Source: Pseudomonas sp. JUb42
GTDB taxonomy: Bacteria; Pseudomonadota; Gammaproteobacteria; Pseudomonadales; Pseudomonadaceae
Length of the DNA stretch: 64,000 nucleotides
Direction: 5' to 3'
Assembly: GCF_024807945.1 (NCBI RefSeq)
Contig: NZ_JANUFD010000012.1
Location: forward strand, 174,947-238,946
Shown here: one piece after another, positions 40,987 to 49,871 of the stretch
Numbering within the stretch: the first letter of the stretch is position 1
Layout: every line of letters starts with the position of its first letter
Program-made: the position numbers and the translations under genes
Notes under the pieces: generated by a model
The model's input: the letters and a program-made list of their open reading frames with translations, nothing else
The model's database searches: none
What the model was told of the DNA's origin: nothing

Positions 40987-41379
40987 ATGCCTAAAAAAGT
41001 CATTATTCCTGCCGGTACCGGCACGCCAATCGGCCCATTTGTTCCGGGCACAACCGCCGATGGCATCGTCTATGTCTCCGGCACTTTGCCCTTCGACAGT
41101 GACAATAACGTCGTCCATGTCGGCGATGCTGCGGCCCAGACGCGTCATGTGCTGAACATCATCAAGGGCGTCATTGAGAGCGCGGGCGGGACCATGGCCG
41201 ACGTCACGTTCAACCATGTCTTCCTCAAGAACTGGGAAGACTACGCTGCCATCAACGCGGTCTATGCCGAGTATTTTCCCGGTGAAAAGCCGGCGCGTTA
41301 CTGCATTCAGTGCGGCCTGGTAAAAGCCGATGCGCTGATTGAAATCGCCAGCGTGGCGCATATCGGCAAAGGACTCTGA
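40987..41379 (+). CDS. rutC: RutC, RidA/YjgF-family aminoacrylate deaminase
   Basis: A 130-residue RidA-fold protein. Family marks are PGTTADGIVYVSGTLPFD, QTRHVLNIIKGVIESAGGTMADV and a C-terminal ARYCIQCGLVKADALIEIASVAHIG with the conserved Arg and Glu. RutC speeds hydrolysis of 3-aminoacrylate to malonic semialdehyde. The ATG at 40987 follows GAGGGA; the frame open further upstream reads through the repeat arm. Confidence 0.94.
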   Translation: MPKKVIIPAGTGTPIGPFVPGTTADGIVYVSGTLPFDSDNNVVHVGDAAAQTRHVLNIIKGVIESAGGTMADVTFNHVFLKNWEDYAAINAVYAEYFPGEKPARYCIQCGLVKADALIEIASVAHIGKGL

Positions 41380-41381
41380 CG

Positions 41382-42161
41382 ATGGATCTGTATACCGAGG
41401 TTCATGGGCCCGCTGACGCTGAAGTGGTGCTGTTGTCGTCCGGTCTTGGCGGCTCCGCAAACTATTGGACGCTGCAGATCCCCATGCTGGTCGAGGCCGG
41501 TTACCGGGTTATCGCCTACGACCAGCACGGCACGGGACGCAGCCGCGGCGCTTTGCCTGGGGACTACGCCATTGAGCATATGGCCCAGGACGTCAGGCGT
41601 ATTCTCGATGCTACGCAGTCGGACCACTGCCATTTGGTCGGCCACGCCCTCGGTGGCCTGGTCGGCTTGCAGCTGGCTTTGGATTGCCCCGAGCGTGTGC
41701 GCAGCCTGACCCTGATCAATGCCTGGTCAGAGCCCAACCCGCATTCCGCGCGCTGCTTCGACGCCCGTCTGACCCTGCTGGCCGACTCCGGCCCCCGTGC
41801 CTATGTCGAGGCCCAGCCGATTTTCCTCTATCCGGCCAGTTGGTGCGCGGCCAATGCCGAGCGGGTCCAGGCGGAAGTGGATCATGCCTTTGAGCATTTC
41901 CCCGGTGCCGATACCATGCGTGCGCGTATCGCTGCATTGCGCCGCTTCGACGTCACCGCGCGGCTCGTCGAGATCGGCGTGCCGGTGCTGATTTCAGTGG
42001 CCCGGGACGATGTACTGGTGCCCTGGACCTGTTCCGAACAGCTGGCTCGGCATTTGCCTGATGCGCACTGGCATTGCGTCGAGCATGGCGCCCATGCCCA
42101 TAACATTACGGCGGCTGGCGAATTCAACGATTCGTTGCTGTCCTTCGTCAAAAACTCCTGA
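41382..42161 (+). CDS. rutD: RutD, alpha/beta-hydrolase-fold protein of pyrimidine catabolism
   Basis: A 259-residue alpha/beta-hydrolase fold: LLSSGLGGSANYWTLQIPML, YDQHGTGRSRGALP and the elbow HLVGHALGGLVGLQLAL. The nucleophile position is Ala, as also in E. coli RutD, so classical serine hydrolysis is not expected. Proposed roles are aminoacrylate or carbamate hydrolysis. It begins two bases after rutC. Confidence 0.93.
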   Translation: MDLYTEVHGPADAEVVLLSSGLGGSANYWTLQIPMLVEAGYRVIAYDQHGTGRSRGALPGDYAIEHMAQDVRRILDATQSDHCHLVGHALGGLVGLQLALDCPERVRSLTLINAWSEPNPHSARCFDARLTLLADSGPRAYVEAQPIFLYPASWCAANAERVQAEVDHAFEHFPGADTMRARIAALRRFDVTARLVEIGVPVLISVARDDVLVPWTCSEQLARHLPDAHWHCVEHGAHAHNITAAGEFNDSLLSFVKNS

Positions 42162-42176
42162 ATCCGGTCATTCATC

Positions 42177-42704
42177 ATGCAGACATCCCCGGTAGCTACC
42201 ACGGTCGACCCCAGCGCTGGCAGTCAGGGCGTTCCTGACAAGGTCGAGTTTCGCAACGCAATGGCGCGATTGGGGGCTGCGGTAAATATCATCACCACGG
42301 ACGGGCCTGGCGGTCGCGCCGGTTTTACCGCCTCCGCCGTGTGCAGCGTGAGCGATGAACCACCCAGCCTGCTGGTGTGCCTGAACCGCAGTGCGTCGGT
42401 TTACGAGACCTTCAAGCGTAATGGGGTGCTGTGTGTGAATGTGCTGGGCGCCGGGCATCAGGCCATCTCCAGCCTGTTCGGCGGCAAGACCGCCATGGAC
42501 GAGCGCTTTGCCTCGGCTTCATGGTCTAGCGGGCCGTCTGGTTCGCCGATTCTGCAGGACGCGAGCGTGTCTTTTGATTGCCGATTGAGTCAGATCACTG
42601 AAGTTGGGACTCACGATGTATTGATTTGTGAAGTAATCTCCCTCTCCACCGGTGAGCAGGCGCAAAGCCTTATCTATTTCAACCGCCAGTATCACGAGTT
42701 GTAA
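42177..42704 (+). CDS. rutF: RutF, FMN reductase for RutA
   Basis: A 175-residue flavin-reductase-like protein: FRNAMARLGAAVNIITTDGPGGRAGFTASAVCSVSDEPPSLLVCLNR, then FKRNGVLCVNVLGAGHQ. It supplies reduced FMN to RutA. It directly follows rutD with a 15-base gap; there is no rutE between them. Confidence 0.94.
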   Translation: MQTSPVATTVDPSAGSQGVPDKVEFRNAMARLGAAVNIITTDGPGGRAGFTASAVCSVSDEPPSLLVCLNRSASVYETFKRNGVLCVNVLGAGHQAISSLFGGKTAMDERFASASWSSGPSGSPILQDASVSFDCRLSQITEVGTHDVLICEVISLSTGEQAQSLIYFNRQYHEL

Positions 42705-42762
42705 GTGCCGGGTAGGCCAGTTGTTTTTTTGAGATCCTCCAAGTTGATCGGGTGAGCGCATT

Positions 42763-44073
42763 ATGAAGAATCTATTTTCCTGGCGGGTAAAGGCCGATGA
42801 GGGCGGTGTAGTTGCCCCCGACGAGCGATTGCCCTGGCCGCAGACCATTGCCATGGGTATCCAGCATGTTTTTGCCATGTTTGGTGCGACACTGCTTGCT
42901 CCATTACTCATGGGCATGGACTCCAATGTTGCGGTACTGATGAGTGGTATCGGTACTTTGATCTTCTTTTTGATCACCAAAGGCAAAGTACCGAGTTACC
43001 TGGGTTCCAGTTTTGCCTTTATTGGCGTGGTCATTGCGGCCACCGCTTATACCGGCAGTGGCGCCAACCCGAATGTCGCAGTGGCCTTGGGCGGGATCAT
43101 TCTCTGTGGCCTGGTCTACGTGGTGGTGGGCGTGGTCGTGCAAATGGCCGGGACCGCCTGGATCGAAACCGTCATGCCGCCGGTGGTAACCGGTACGGTG
43201 GTGGCGGTGATCGGTCTGAACCTGGCCAGTGTGCCGGTCAAGTCCATGGCTTCATCGAACTTCGAATCCTGGATGCAGTTGCTGACCTTCGTCTGCGTGG
43301 CCCTGATCGCCGTATACTCCAAGGGCATGATGCAACGCATGCTGTTGTTGGCAGGCTTGATCATCTCCACCCTGATTTATCTGGTCCTGACCAACGTGCT
43401 GGGTTTCGGCAAACCGGTGGATTTCAGCGCCATCGCCAATGCCGACTGGTTCGGCATGCCGGGCTTTCAGTCGCCTACCTTCACCTTGAATGCGGCGATG
43501 TTGATCATTCCGGTGGTGGTAATTCTGATCGCGGAAAACCTTGGGCATATCAAGGCAATTTCGGCGATTACCAAGCAGAACCTGGATGACTCCATCGGCC
43601 GTGCCTTTATCGGCGACGGTGTCGCAACTGCTGTAAGTGGTAGCGTCGGTGGTCCGGGCGTGACGACTTACGCGGAAAACATCGGTGTCATGGCCGCCAC
43701 CAAGGTCTATTCGACCGCGATGTTTGTCGTGGCGGCGCTGGTCTCGATCGTCCTGGGCTTTTCTCCTAAATTCGGCGCGATCATCCATGCCATTCCGGTC
43801 CCGGTGATGGGCGGTGTGTCCATTGTGGTGTTTGGTTTGATCACGGTGTCGGGTGCCAAGATCTGGGTCGATAACAAGGTCGATTTTTCCGACAACCGCA
43901 ATCTGATGGTGGCCGCGATTCCTCTGGTTCTGGGGACGGGTGACTTCACTCTGCATTTCGGTAGCTTCGCCCTTAACGGCCTGGGCACTGCGACCTTTGG
44001 CGCGATTCTGTTGAATCAACTGTTGAAGGGAAGAGGGCAGGCTGCTCGTTCTGCTTCGGCCGAGAAGGTCTAG
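42763..44073 (+). CDS. rutG: RutG, uracil/pyrimidine permease (NCS2 family)
   Basis: A 436-residue NCS2 transporter with about twelve to fourteen helices: PWPQTIAMGIQHVFAMFGAT, YLGSSFAFIGVVIAATAY, VILIAENLGHIKAISAIT with the substrate-site Glu, and SVGGPGVTTYAENIGVMAATKVYS with the second conserved Glu. It imports uracil or thymine for RutA. It is the last rut gene and converges with the GlxA-type regulator. Confidence 0.95.
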   Translation: MKNLFSWRVKADEGGVVAPDERLPWPQTIAMGIQHVFAMFGATLLAPLLMGMDSNVAVLMSGIGTLIFFLITKGKVPSYLGSSFAFIGVVIAATAYTGSGANPNVAVALGGIILCGLVYVVVGVVVQMAGTAWIETVMPPVVTGTVVAVIGLNLASVPVKSMASSNFESWMQLLTFVCVALIAVYSKGMMQRMLLLAGLIISTLIYLVLTNVLGFGKPVDFSAIANADWFGMPGFQSPTFTLNAAMLIIPVVVILIAENLGHIKAISAITKQNLDDSIGRAFIGDGVATAVSGSVGGPGVTTYAENIGVMAATKVYSTAMFVVAALVSIVLGFSPKFGAIIHAIPVPVMGGVSIVVFGLITVSGAKIWVDNKVDFSDNRNLMVAAIPLVLGTGDFTLHFGSFALNGLGTATFGAILLNQLLKGRGQAARSASAEKV

Positions 44074-44088
44074 CGGCTTCCACGGCTC

Positions 44089-45057
44089 CTATGTTTGTCT
44101 GCTACTGCCAAAGCGTTCCCGATAGGCTGTCGGCGGCAGGCCGGCCGCCTTGCGGAACGCTACGCGAAAACTCTCGGATGAGGTAAAGCCGCATCGCGCG
44201 GAGATCTCTTCGCCATTCAGTTGTGTGCTTTCCAAAAGATCCCGGGCCAGGGACATGCGCGCTTGCAGCAGCCAGGCTTTGGGCGTCATGCCCGTCGCTT
44301 CGACAAAGCGTCGAAGGAAGGTCCGCTCGCTCATCAGCGCTTTCGCCGCCAGCTGTTTTACCGTCAAGGCGACCCCGGCGTTCTGCCGAGCCCATTCCAG
44401 TACTTGAGCCAGCCCGTCACGCGGCGTCCTCGCCACCGGAGCCGGGATGAACTGCGCCTGACCCCCCGAACGTTGCGGTGCCATGACCAGACGCCGGGCC
44501 ACGGTATTGGCCACATGGGTGCCGTAGTCCCGGGAAACCAGATGCAGGCAGGCGTCGATCCCGGCCGCACTGCCTGCCGAGGTAATTACCTGGCCGTTAT
44601 CGACATAGAGCACATCGGCATCCACATCGATGGCCGGGAAGCGGGCCTGCAGCTCTTCGGTGTAGCGCCAATGAGTGGTGGCTCGTTTGCCATCCAGCAG
44701 CCCGGCAGCGGCCAGCACGAACACGCCGGAGCATATGGAGATAATCCGCGCGCCGCGCTCATGGGCTGATCGAAGCGCAGTCAGCAGCGCTTGCGGTGGG
44801 GCCTCAAGGCGGTTGCGCCAGCCGGGTACGACGATGGTCCGGGCGTTTACCAGTTCGGCCAGCCCGGCATCAGCTGATATCGCCATGCCCCCTGATGCGC
44901 GCATCGGGCCCTCATCCACGGCGACGATGCTGTGGGAATACCAAGGGAAATCGAATTCCGGGCGCGGCAGTCCGAAGATCTCGACAGCAATGCCGAATTC
45001 GAAGGTACAGAGCCCGTCATAGGCCAGAACGGCCACTAATCCTGGATTGTCATGCAT
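44089..45057 (-). CDS. ftrA: GlxA/FtrA-type AraC regulator with DJ-1/PfpI domain
   Basis: A 322-residue protein. About 5-175 is a class-I glutamine-amidotransferase-like DJ-1/PfpI domain (LVAVLAYDGLCTFEFGIAVEIFG, and the elbow IISICSGVFVLAAAGLL with Cys). About 215-315 is an AraC double HTH (LTVKQLAAKALMSERTFLRRFVEATGMTPKAWLL and ISARCGFTSSESFRVAFRKAAGLPPTAYRERFG). The ATG at 45057 fits the domain start; the frame is open to 45267 but that text is not family-like. It is divergent from the rhodanese gene, the usual arrangement for FtrA, which suggests that gene is its target. Confidence 0.88.
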   Translation of the reverse strand: MHDNPGLVAVLAYDGLCTFEFGIAVEIFGLPRPEFDFPWYSHSIVAVDEGPMRASGGMAISADAGLAELVNARTIVVPGWRNRLEAPPQALLTALRSAHERGARIISICSGVFVLAAAGLLDGKRATTHWRYTEELQARFPAIDVDADVLYVDNGQVITSAGSAAGIDACLHLVSRDYGTHVANTVARRLVMAPQRSGGQAQFIPAPVARTPRDGLAQVLEWARQNAGVALTVKQLAAKALMSERTFLRRFVEATGMTPKAWLLQARMSLARDLLESTQLNGEEISARCGFTSSESFRVAFRKAAGLPPTAYRERFGSSRQT

Positions 45058-45153
45058 TGGCGGAAAACTACCGGTAACTGTCTTGTGCGCCACTGTAGCG
45101 CCCGCAACTCGATTCCTACAATGGGCCTCCCTCTTCATTATCGAGAAAGCGCC

Positions 45154-45594
45154 ATGCCCAGTTTGATCAGTGAAATCAGCGCTGCATCCCCGTCCGAAGC
45201 CCTGGCGCATTTCAGCCGCAGGCTGGCATTCGAGACCGACTGCTCGGATGTCCATTACAGCCGGCAACGGGGTGAGATCGACTATGTGCTGGTGGACGTC
45301 CGAAGCCAGTCAGCCTTTGAGAGCGGACATGTTCCCGGCGCGATCAATATTCCTTCCCGGGAGATGACGGCTGAGCGAATGGCGCAGTTTCCCCTCGATA
45401 CGTTGTTCGTCGTTTACTGCGCGGGGCCGCATTGCAACGGCGTGCACCGCGCCGCAGTACGCCTGGCGGGTCTTGGCTATGGGGTAAAGGAGATGATTGG
45501 TGGCGTCACCGGCTGGCTTGATGAAGGCCTGGCGCTGGAAGGGAAGGGGGATGCGCTGGCTGGCAGCGGCCATCAGGTGTCATGTGCCTGCTAA
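45154..45594 (+). CDS. Rhodanese-domain protein
   Basis: A 146-residue single rhodanese domain: VLVDVRSQSAFESGHVPGAINIP and the active loop VVYCAGPHCNGVHRAAVRLAGLGY, with catalytic Cys followed by AGPHCNG. Such proteins transfer sulfane sulfur. The loop form is the one commonly found beside FtrA-type regulators. The end SCAC adds two further Cys. The ATG at 45154 follows CGAGAAAG. Confidence 0.88.
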   Translation: MPSLISEISAASPSEALAHFSRRLAFETDCSDVHYSRQRGEIDYVLVDVRSQSAFESGHVPGAINIPSREMTAERMAQFPLDTLFVVYCAGPHCNGVHRAAVRLAGLGYGVKEMIGGVTGWLDEGLALEGKGDALAGSGHQVSCAC

Positions 45595-45646
45595 GTCTGT
45601 GCGCCTCGAATCCTGGGGATTCACGGCTGCACAGACTTAAGCGATG

Positions 45647-45934
45647 TTAGTGAACCGTCCTGCCATGGAAGGCCGCTCTTCCCGCTCTGGCATCAAGGGA
45701 GTTTAAAATCCTGGTCACCCGCAGCCACTCCCTTCTGGCCTCGGCGCGGCGTCTCTCGGCGGCTTTCCTGGTGTCATTGAAGCGGGTCCACAGATCCGCA
45801 TCCAGCCTGTCGGCCGCCAGCAGACGATAAGCTTCTTCATCCAGTTTATTGGCTTCTAGCAACAGCAGGTTGCATTGTGTTGCCGCCTCTTCCCAGGTGA
45901 GTCCGGTCAGAGACTTGAATTTTTCGTTGAACAT
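45647..45934 (-). CDS. Small hypothetical helical protein
   Basis: A 95-residue hydrophilic protein, mostly alpha-helical and probably coiled coil (AATQCNLLLLEANKLDEEAYRLL, and RKAAERRRAEARREWLRVTRIL). GGAG precedes the ATG. I recognise no family; it stands alone, convergent with the rhodanese gene. Confidence 0.6.
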   Translation of the reverse strand: MFNEKFKSLTGLTWEEAATQCNLLLLEANKLDEEAYRLLAADRLDADLWTRFNDTRKAAERRRAEARREWLRVTRILNSLDARAGRAAFHGRTVH

Positions 45935-46269
45935 CTAGAGCTCCATGTAGCGATCCAACTGCTTGCTCCTGGTCAACTGCATTCATGACGTTTAATCAGA
46001 ACGGGATCATTCCTCAATCAGGACGACAGCTCGCTCAGGGCGACGTCCGGTGAGCAGCTATTTTTACATTGAATTGAACGAAGTCTTGCAGTACTGGCGA
46101 CGGGTGGTTTGTGCCGCTCTAGTCTGGGGATCTGTGCGCTCAAGTGACAAAGACGATGGATGGGCAGCGCCGCAGGGGGGTAAACGCCAGTTGTTTCTGT
46201 CCGCCATTGCCTTCGATTAATTCGCTCAACGGCGCTTGCGGGCGCCTGAATTCTTTGTTAGCTTCGCTA
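45935..46269. other. Intergenic region upstream of the LacI-controlled operon
   Basis: No gene is supported here. A frame open from 46144 into the binding-protein gene is only upstream extension. The DNA near 46225-46320 is AT-richer and ends in the 22-base palindrome. Confidence 0.4.
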
Positions 46270-46291
46270 AAAATGTTATCGATAACATTTT
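46270..46291. promoter_or_regulatory. Perfect 22-bp palindrome, LacI/GalR-type operator
   Basis: AAAATGTTATC followed by its exact complement GATAACATTTT, centred on CG. The form TGTTA-TCGA-TAACA is typical of LacI/GalR-family operators such as that of GntR. It lies 36 bases before the first gene of an operon that ends with a LacI-family gene (53338). Confidence 0.88.
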
Positions 46292-46326
46292 GCTCCAAAA
46301 CAATAAAAACAACAGAGAATCTCCCC

Positions 46327-47253
46327 ATGAAAACGCTTCCAAAAACCCTGTGTTTGTTGGCTCTAAGTGTTGGATTTGTCACTGCCGGTGCCGTTCATGC
46401 GGACACCCCGGCCAAACCGCTGCGAATCGGTGCTTCCTTTCAGGAAATCAATAACCCCTATTTCGTCACCATGAAAAATGCCCTGCAGGACGCCGGCGGC
46501 AGCATCGGCGCGCAGTTGCAGATCACCGACGCCCACCATGACGTGTCCAAGCAGGTCAGCGATATTGAAGACATGCTGCAAAAGGGCATCGACATCCTGA
46601 TCATCAACCCGACCGATTCGGTCGGCGTGCAGTCGGCGGTCAAGTCGGCTCATGCGGCAGGCGTGGTCGTGGTCGCAGTGGACGCCCAGGCTGACGGGCC
46701 GCTGGATTCGTTCGTCGGTTCGAAAAACTTCGACGCCGGCTTCCAGGCTTGCGAATACCTGGCCAAGAACATCGGCAACAAGGGTGATATCGGCATTCTC
46801 GACGGCATCGCCGTAGTGCCGATTCTCGAGCGCGTGCGCGGCTGCAAGGAGGCCATCGGCAAGCACCCGGATATCAAGATTGTCAGCATCCAGAACGGCA
46901 AGCAGGAGCGTGACCAGGCCCTGACCGTCACCGAGAACATGCTTCAGGCCCAGCCAGGGCTCAAGGGGTTGTTCAGTGTGAATGACAACGGCTCCCTCGG
47001 TGCCTTGTCGGCCATCGAAGCCAGCGGCCTGGACGTCAAGCTGGTCAGCGTCGATGGCGCCCCGGAGGCGATCAAGGCCATTCAGAAGCCGGGCAGCAAG
47101 TTCATCGCCACCTCGGCCCAGTACCCGCGCGATCAGATCCGCCTGGCGTTGGGCCTGGCCCTGGCCAAGAAGTGGGGCTCCCAGGTTCCTGCCACCATTC
47201 CGGTGGACATCGCTCTGATCGACCAGGCCAAGGCCAAAGACTTCAGTTGGTAA
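46327..47253 (+). CDS. Sugar/polyol ABC importer, periplasmic binding protein
   Basis: A 308-residue type-1 sugar-binding protein with a cleaved signal (LLALSVGFVTAGAVHA). The mature part begins IGASFQEINNPYFVTMKNAL and has MLQKGIDILIINPTDSVGVQSAV, GDIGILDGIAVVPILERVRG and FSVNDNGSLGALSAIEA. The ATG at 46327 begins the signal peptide, and the longer frame from 46144 is rejected. A hairpin follows it before the ATPase gene. A pentitol or tetritol ligand is suggested by the downstream enzymes. Confidence 0.9.
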   Translation: MKTLPKTLCLLALSVGFVTAGAVHADTPAKPLRIGASFQEINNPYFVTMKNALQDAGGSIGAQLQITDAHHDVSKQVSDIEDMLQKGIDILIINPTDSVGVQSAVKSAHAAGVVVVAVDAQADGPLDSFVGSKNFDAGFQACEYLAKNIGNKGDIGILDGIAVVPILERVRGCKEAIGKHPDIKIVSIQNGKQERDQALTVTENMLQAQPGLKGLFSVNDNGSLGALSAIEASGLDVKLVSVDGAPEAIKAIQKPGSKFIATSAQYPRDQIRLALGLALAKKWGSQVPATIPVDIALIDQAKAKDFSW

Positions 47254-47259
47254 ATGCCC

Positions 47260-47288
47260 CTGCGTCCGGCGCATCTGGCCGGGCGCAG
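47260..47288 (+). other. Intra-operon hairpin after the binding-protein gene
   Basis: CTGCGTCCGGC (47260-47270) pairs with GCCGGGCGCAG (47278-47288), one G-U pair, loop of seven. There is no T-run. Such hairpins between binding-protein and ATPase genes often stabilise the upstream mRNA and give more binding protein. Confidence 0.6.
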
Positions 47289-47326
47289 TCATTGGTGTGA
47301 ATCAATCGATGGATGAGGTTGGCAGC

Positions 47327-48832
47327 ATGAACAGTCTTTTGAAGCTGGAAAATATCTGTAAGTCCTACCCCGGCGTGCAGGCGCTCAAGGGCATCGACCT
47401 GGAAGTGCAGCGCGGCGAAATTCACGCCTTGCTTGGCGAGAATGGCGCGGGCAAGTCGACCCTGATGAAAATCCTCGTGGGGGTCGAGCATCAGGATCAA
47501 GGGCAGATCCTGATCGACGGGCAGGCGCAGAAATTCGCCACTTATCACGATGCCATCGCCGCCGGCATCGGTATCGTGTTTCAGGAATTCAGCCTGATTC
47601 CCTATCTCAATGCTGTAGAAAACATCTTTCTCGGCCACGAACTGGTCAACGGCCTGGGCCTGCTGCGCAAGCGCGAAATGCACGACAAGGCCGCCGCGCT
47701 GTTCCTGCGTCTGGGCGTCAGCATTGATCTGCAAAGTTCGGTCCGGCACCTGAGCGTGGCTGAACAACAGTTCGTCGAAATCGCCAAGGCCCTGGCCCTG
47801 GACGCGCGCCTGCTGGTGCTCGACGAACCCACCGCGACCCTGACGCCCACCGAGGCCGAGCTGTTGTTCGACATCATGCGCGAGCTCAAGCGCCAGGGTG
47901 TGGCGGTGATTTTCATTTCTCATCACCTGGAAGAAATCTTCCAGGTCTGCGACCGCATCAGCGTGCTGCGTGACGGTAGCAATGTCGGCGTTACCGATGT
48001 GGCCGACAGCGATATCGACCGTCTGGTGGAGATGATGGTCGGGCGCCGTCTGGAAGCCAGTTTTCCGCCCAAGACCCAACAGGCCCGCGGCCCGCTGTTG
48101 CTTGAGGTCAAGGATATCCAGTTGATCCGCAACGGCCCGCACAACCATTTCGACCTGCATCAGGGCGAAATCCTCGGCTTTGCCGGGCTGGTCGGGTCCG
48201 GTCGCACGGAACTGGCCCTCGCGGTGATCGGCGCCATGCCGTCGGTGAGCAAGGACGTGCACCTGCGCGGCCATAGCGTCGCTCTGCGTGACCCGGCCCA
48301 GGCTCTGGCGCAAGGCATCGGCCTGCTGCCGGAGAGCCGCAAGAGCGAAGGGCTGATCACCGATTTCAGCATTCGCGAAAACATTTCCCTGAATAACCTC
48401 GGCAAGTACGAGCACTACCACCTGATCGACCATGGCCGCGAGAGCAGCACCACCGAAGCCTTGATGAAACAGCTGTCTATCAAAGCGCCGAGCGGTGAAA
48501 GCCGGGTGTTCAACCTCAGTGGCGGCAACCAGCAGAAGGTGGTGATCGCGCGCTGGATCAATCACAACTGCAAGATCCTGATCTTCGACGAGCCGACCCG
48601 GGGCATCGATGTCGGCGCCAAGGCCGAGATCTACGCGCTGATGCGCGCCCTCACCGAACAGGGCTACGCAATCATCATGATTTCCTCGGAGCTGCCGGAA
48701 ATCATCGGCATGTGCGACCGCGTCGCGGTGTTCAACAAGGGCGCCATCGTCAAGGTGCTGGAAGCCAGCGCCGTCAACCCGCAGGAAGTCATGCGTCATG
48801 CCACCGGGAGCCACAATGAATACCTCCATTAA
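47327..48832 (+). CDS. Sugar/polyol ABC importer, tandem ATPase
   Basis: A 501-residue RbsA-type protein with two nucleotide-binding domains. Domain 1 has GENGAGKSTLMKILVG, LSVAEQQFVEIAKAL and LLVLDEPTATLT; domain 2 has GLVGSGRTELALAVIG, LSGGNQQKVVIARW and ILIFDEPTRGIDVG. The ATG at 47327 follows GAGG; the GTG at 47297 would add ten residues. It overlaps the permease gene by seventeen bases. Confidence 0.92.
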   Translation: MNSLLKLENICKSYPGVQALKGIDLEVQRGEIHALLGENGAGKSTLMKILVGVEHQDQGQILIDGQAQKFATYHDAIAAGIGIVFQEFSLIPYLNAVENIFLGHELVNGLGLLRKREMHDKAAALFLRLGVSIDLQSSVRHLSVAEQQFVEIAKALALDARLLVLDEPTATLTPTEAELLFDIMRELKRQGVAVIFISHHLEEIFQVCDRISVLRDGSNVGVTDVADSDIDRLVEMMVGRRLEASFPPKTQQARGPLLLEVKDIQLIRNGPHNHFDLHQGEILGFAGLVGSGRTELALAVIGAMPSVSKDVHLRGHSVALRDPAQALAQGIGLLPESRKSEGLITDFSIRENISLNNLGKYEHYHLIDHGRESSTTEALMKQLSIKAPSGESRVFNLSGGNQQKVVIARWINHNCKILIFDEPTRGIDVGAKAEIYALMRALTEQGYAIIMISSELPEIIGMCDRVAVFNKGAIVKVLEASAVNPQEVMRHATGSHNEYLH

Positions 48833-49790
48833 TACCCTCATGCCAGCCAAGCTGAGCTTCAATCTGGCGCGCCTGACCCGTTCGCCGGCGTTCTTTCCCT
48901 TCGTCGGGCTGCTGGTGGTGACGCTGTTCATGATCTTCGCCAGTGACAAGTTCCTCACCTCGGCGAACCTGGAAAACATCGCTCGCCAGGTGTCGATCAA
49001 CGCAATCATTGCCGTTGGCATGACCTGCGTGATTCTGACTGGCGGCATCGATCTGTCGGTGGGGCCGGTCATGGCCTTGTCCGGCACTCTCACGGCTGGG
49101 TTGATGGTCGCCGGTGTGCCGCCGGGCCTGGCGATTGGCGCCGGGATCGTCACGGGCGTGGCGTTCGGCATCGGTAACGGCGTGTTCGTCGCCTACCTGC
49201 AAATGCCGCCGATCATCGTCACCCTGGCAACCATGGGCATCGCTCGCGGCCTGGGCCTGATGTACACCGACGGTTACCCGATCTCCGGGCTGCCGGAGTG
49301 GTTCGGCTTTTTCGGCCGCGAAAGCCTGTTTGGCGTGCAGGTGCCGATTCTGATCATGCTGCTGACTTACCTGATTGCTTATGTGCTGCTGCAACACACG
49401 CGCATCGGCCGCTATATCTATGCGATTGGCGGCAATGAAGAGGCGGTGCGCCTGTCCGGCGTGCGTGCGCCGAGGTTCAAGCTGCTGGTGTATGGCATCA
49501 GTGGTTTGACCGCTGCCATCGCCGGGCTGGTGCTGAGTTCACGCTTGATGAGCGGCCAGCCCAATGCCGGGGTGTCTTTCGAACTGGACGCCATTGCCGC
49601 CGTGGTTCTGGGTGGTGCGTCGATTGCCGGTGGCCGTGGGGTGATCCTCGGCACCCTGGTCGGGGCGATGCTGCTCGGCGTACTCAACAACGGTCTGAAC
49701 ATGCTCGGCGTATCGCCCTATGTGCAGAGCGTCATCAAGGGCGGGATCATTTTGCTGGCGATTTTTATCAGCCGCCAACGACACAAATAA
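48816..49790 (+). CDS. Sugar/polyol ABC importer, permease
   Basis: A 324-residue RbsC-family membrane protein: VGMTCVILTGGIDLSVGPVMALSG, MPPIIVTLATMGIARGLGLMYTDGYPI, YAIGGNEEAVRLSGVRA and FELDAIAAVVLGGASIAGGRGVILGTLVGA. The ATG at 48816 has GGGAG upstream and lies within the end of the ATPase gene. It completes a three-part importer. Confidence 0.92.
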   Translation: MNTSINTLMPAKLSFNLARLTRSPAFFPFVGLLVVTLFMIFASDKFLTSANLENIARQVSINAIIAVGMTCVILTGGIDLSVGPVMALSGTLTAGLMVAGVPPGLAIGAGIVTGVAFGIGNGVFVAYLQMPPIIVTLATMGIARGLGLMYTDGYPISGLPEWFGFFGRESLFGVQVPILIMLLTYLIAYVLLQHTRIGRYIYAIGGNEEAVRLSGVRAPRFKLLVYGISGLTAAIAGLVLSSRLMSGQPNAGVSFELDAIAAVVLGGASIAGGRGVILGTLVGAMLLGVLNNGLNMLGVSPYVQSVIKGGIILLAIFISRQRHK

Positions 49791-49871
49791 GCCGTTAACC
49801 CCCCTGTCATTGCCCCCATGGCGCCCCGGCGCCGTGACGGGCCAACTCATGCTCGAAAAAGGTTGAAGATC

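Noticed and set aside
41382..42161. RutD as an inactive pseudogene because of the Ala nucleophile
   Set aside because: The E. coli RutD has the same GHALG motif, so this is the normal family state.
47243..49171. 642-codon leftward frame opposite the polyol importer genes
   Set aside because: It is antisense to clear ABC ATPase and permease genes and arises from high-GC codon bias; no domain is recognisable.
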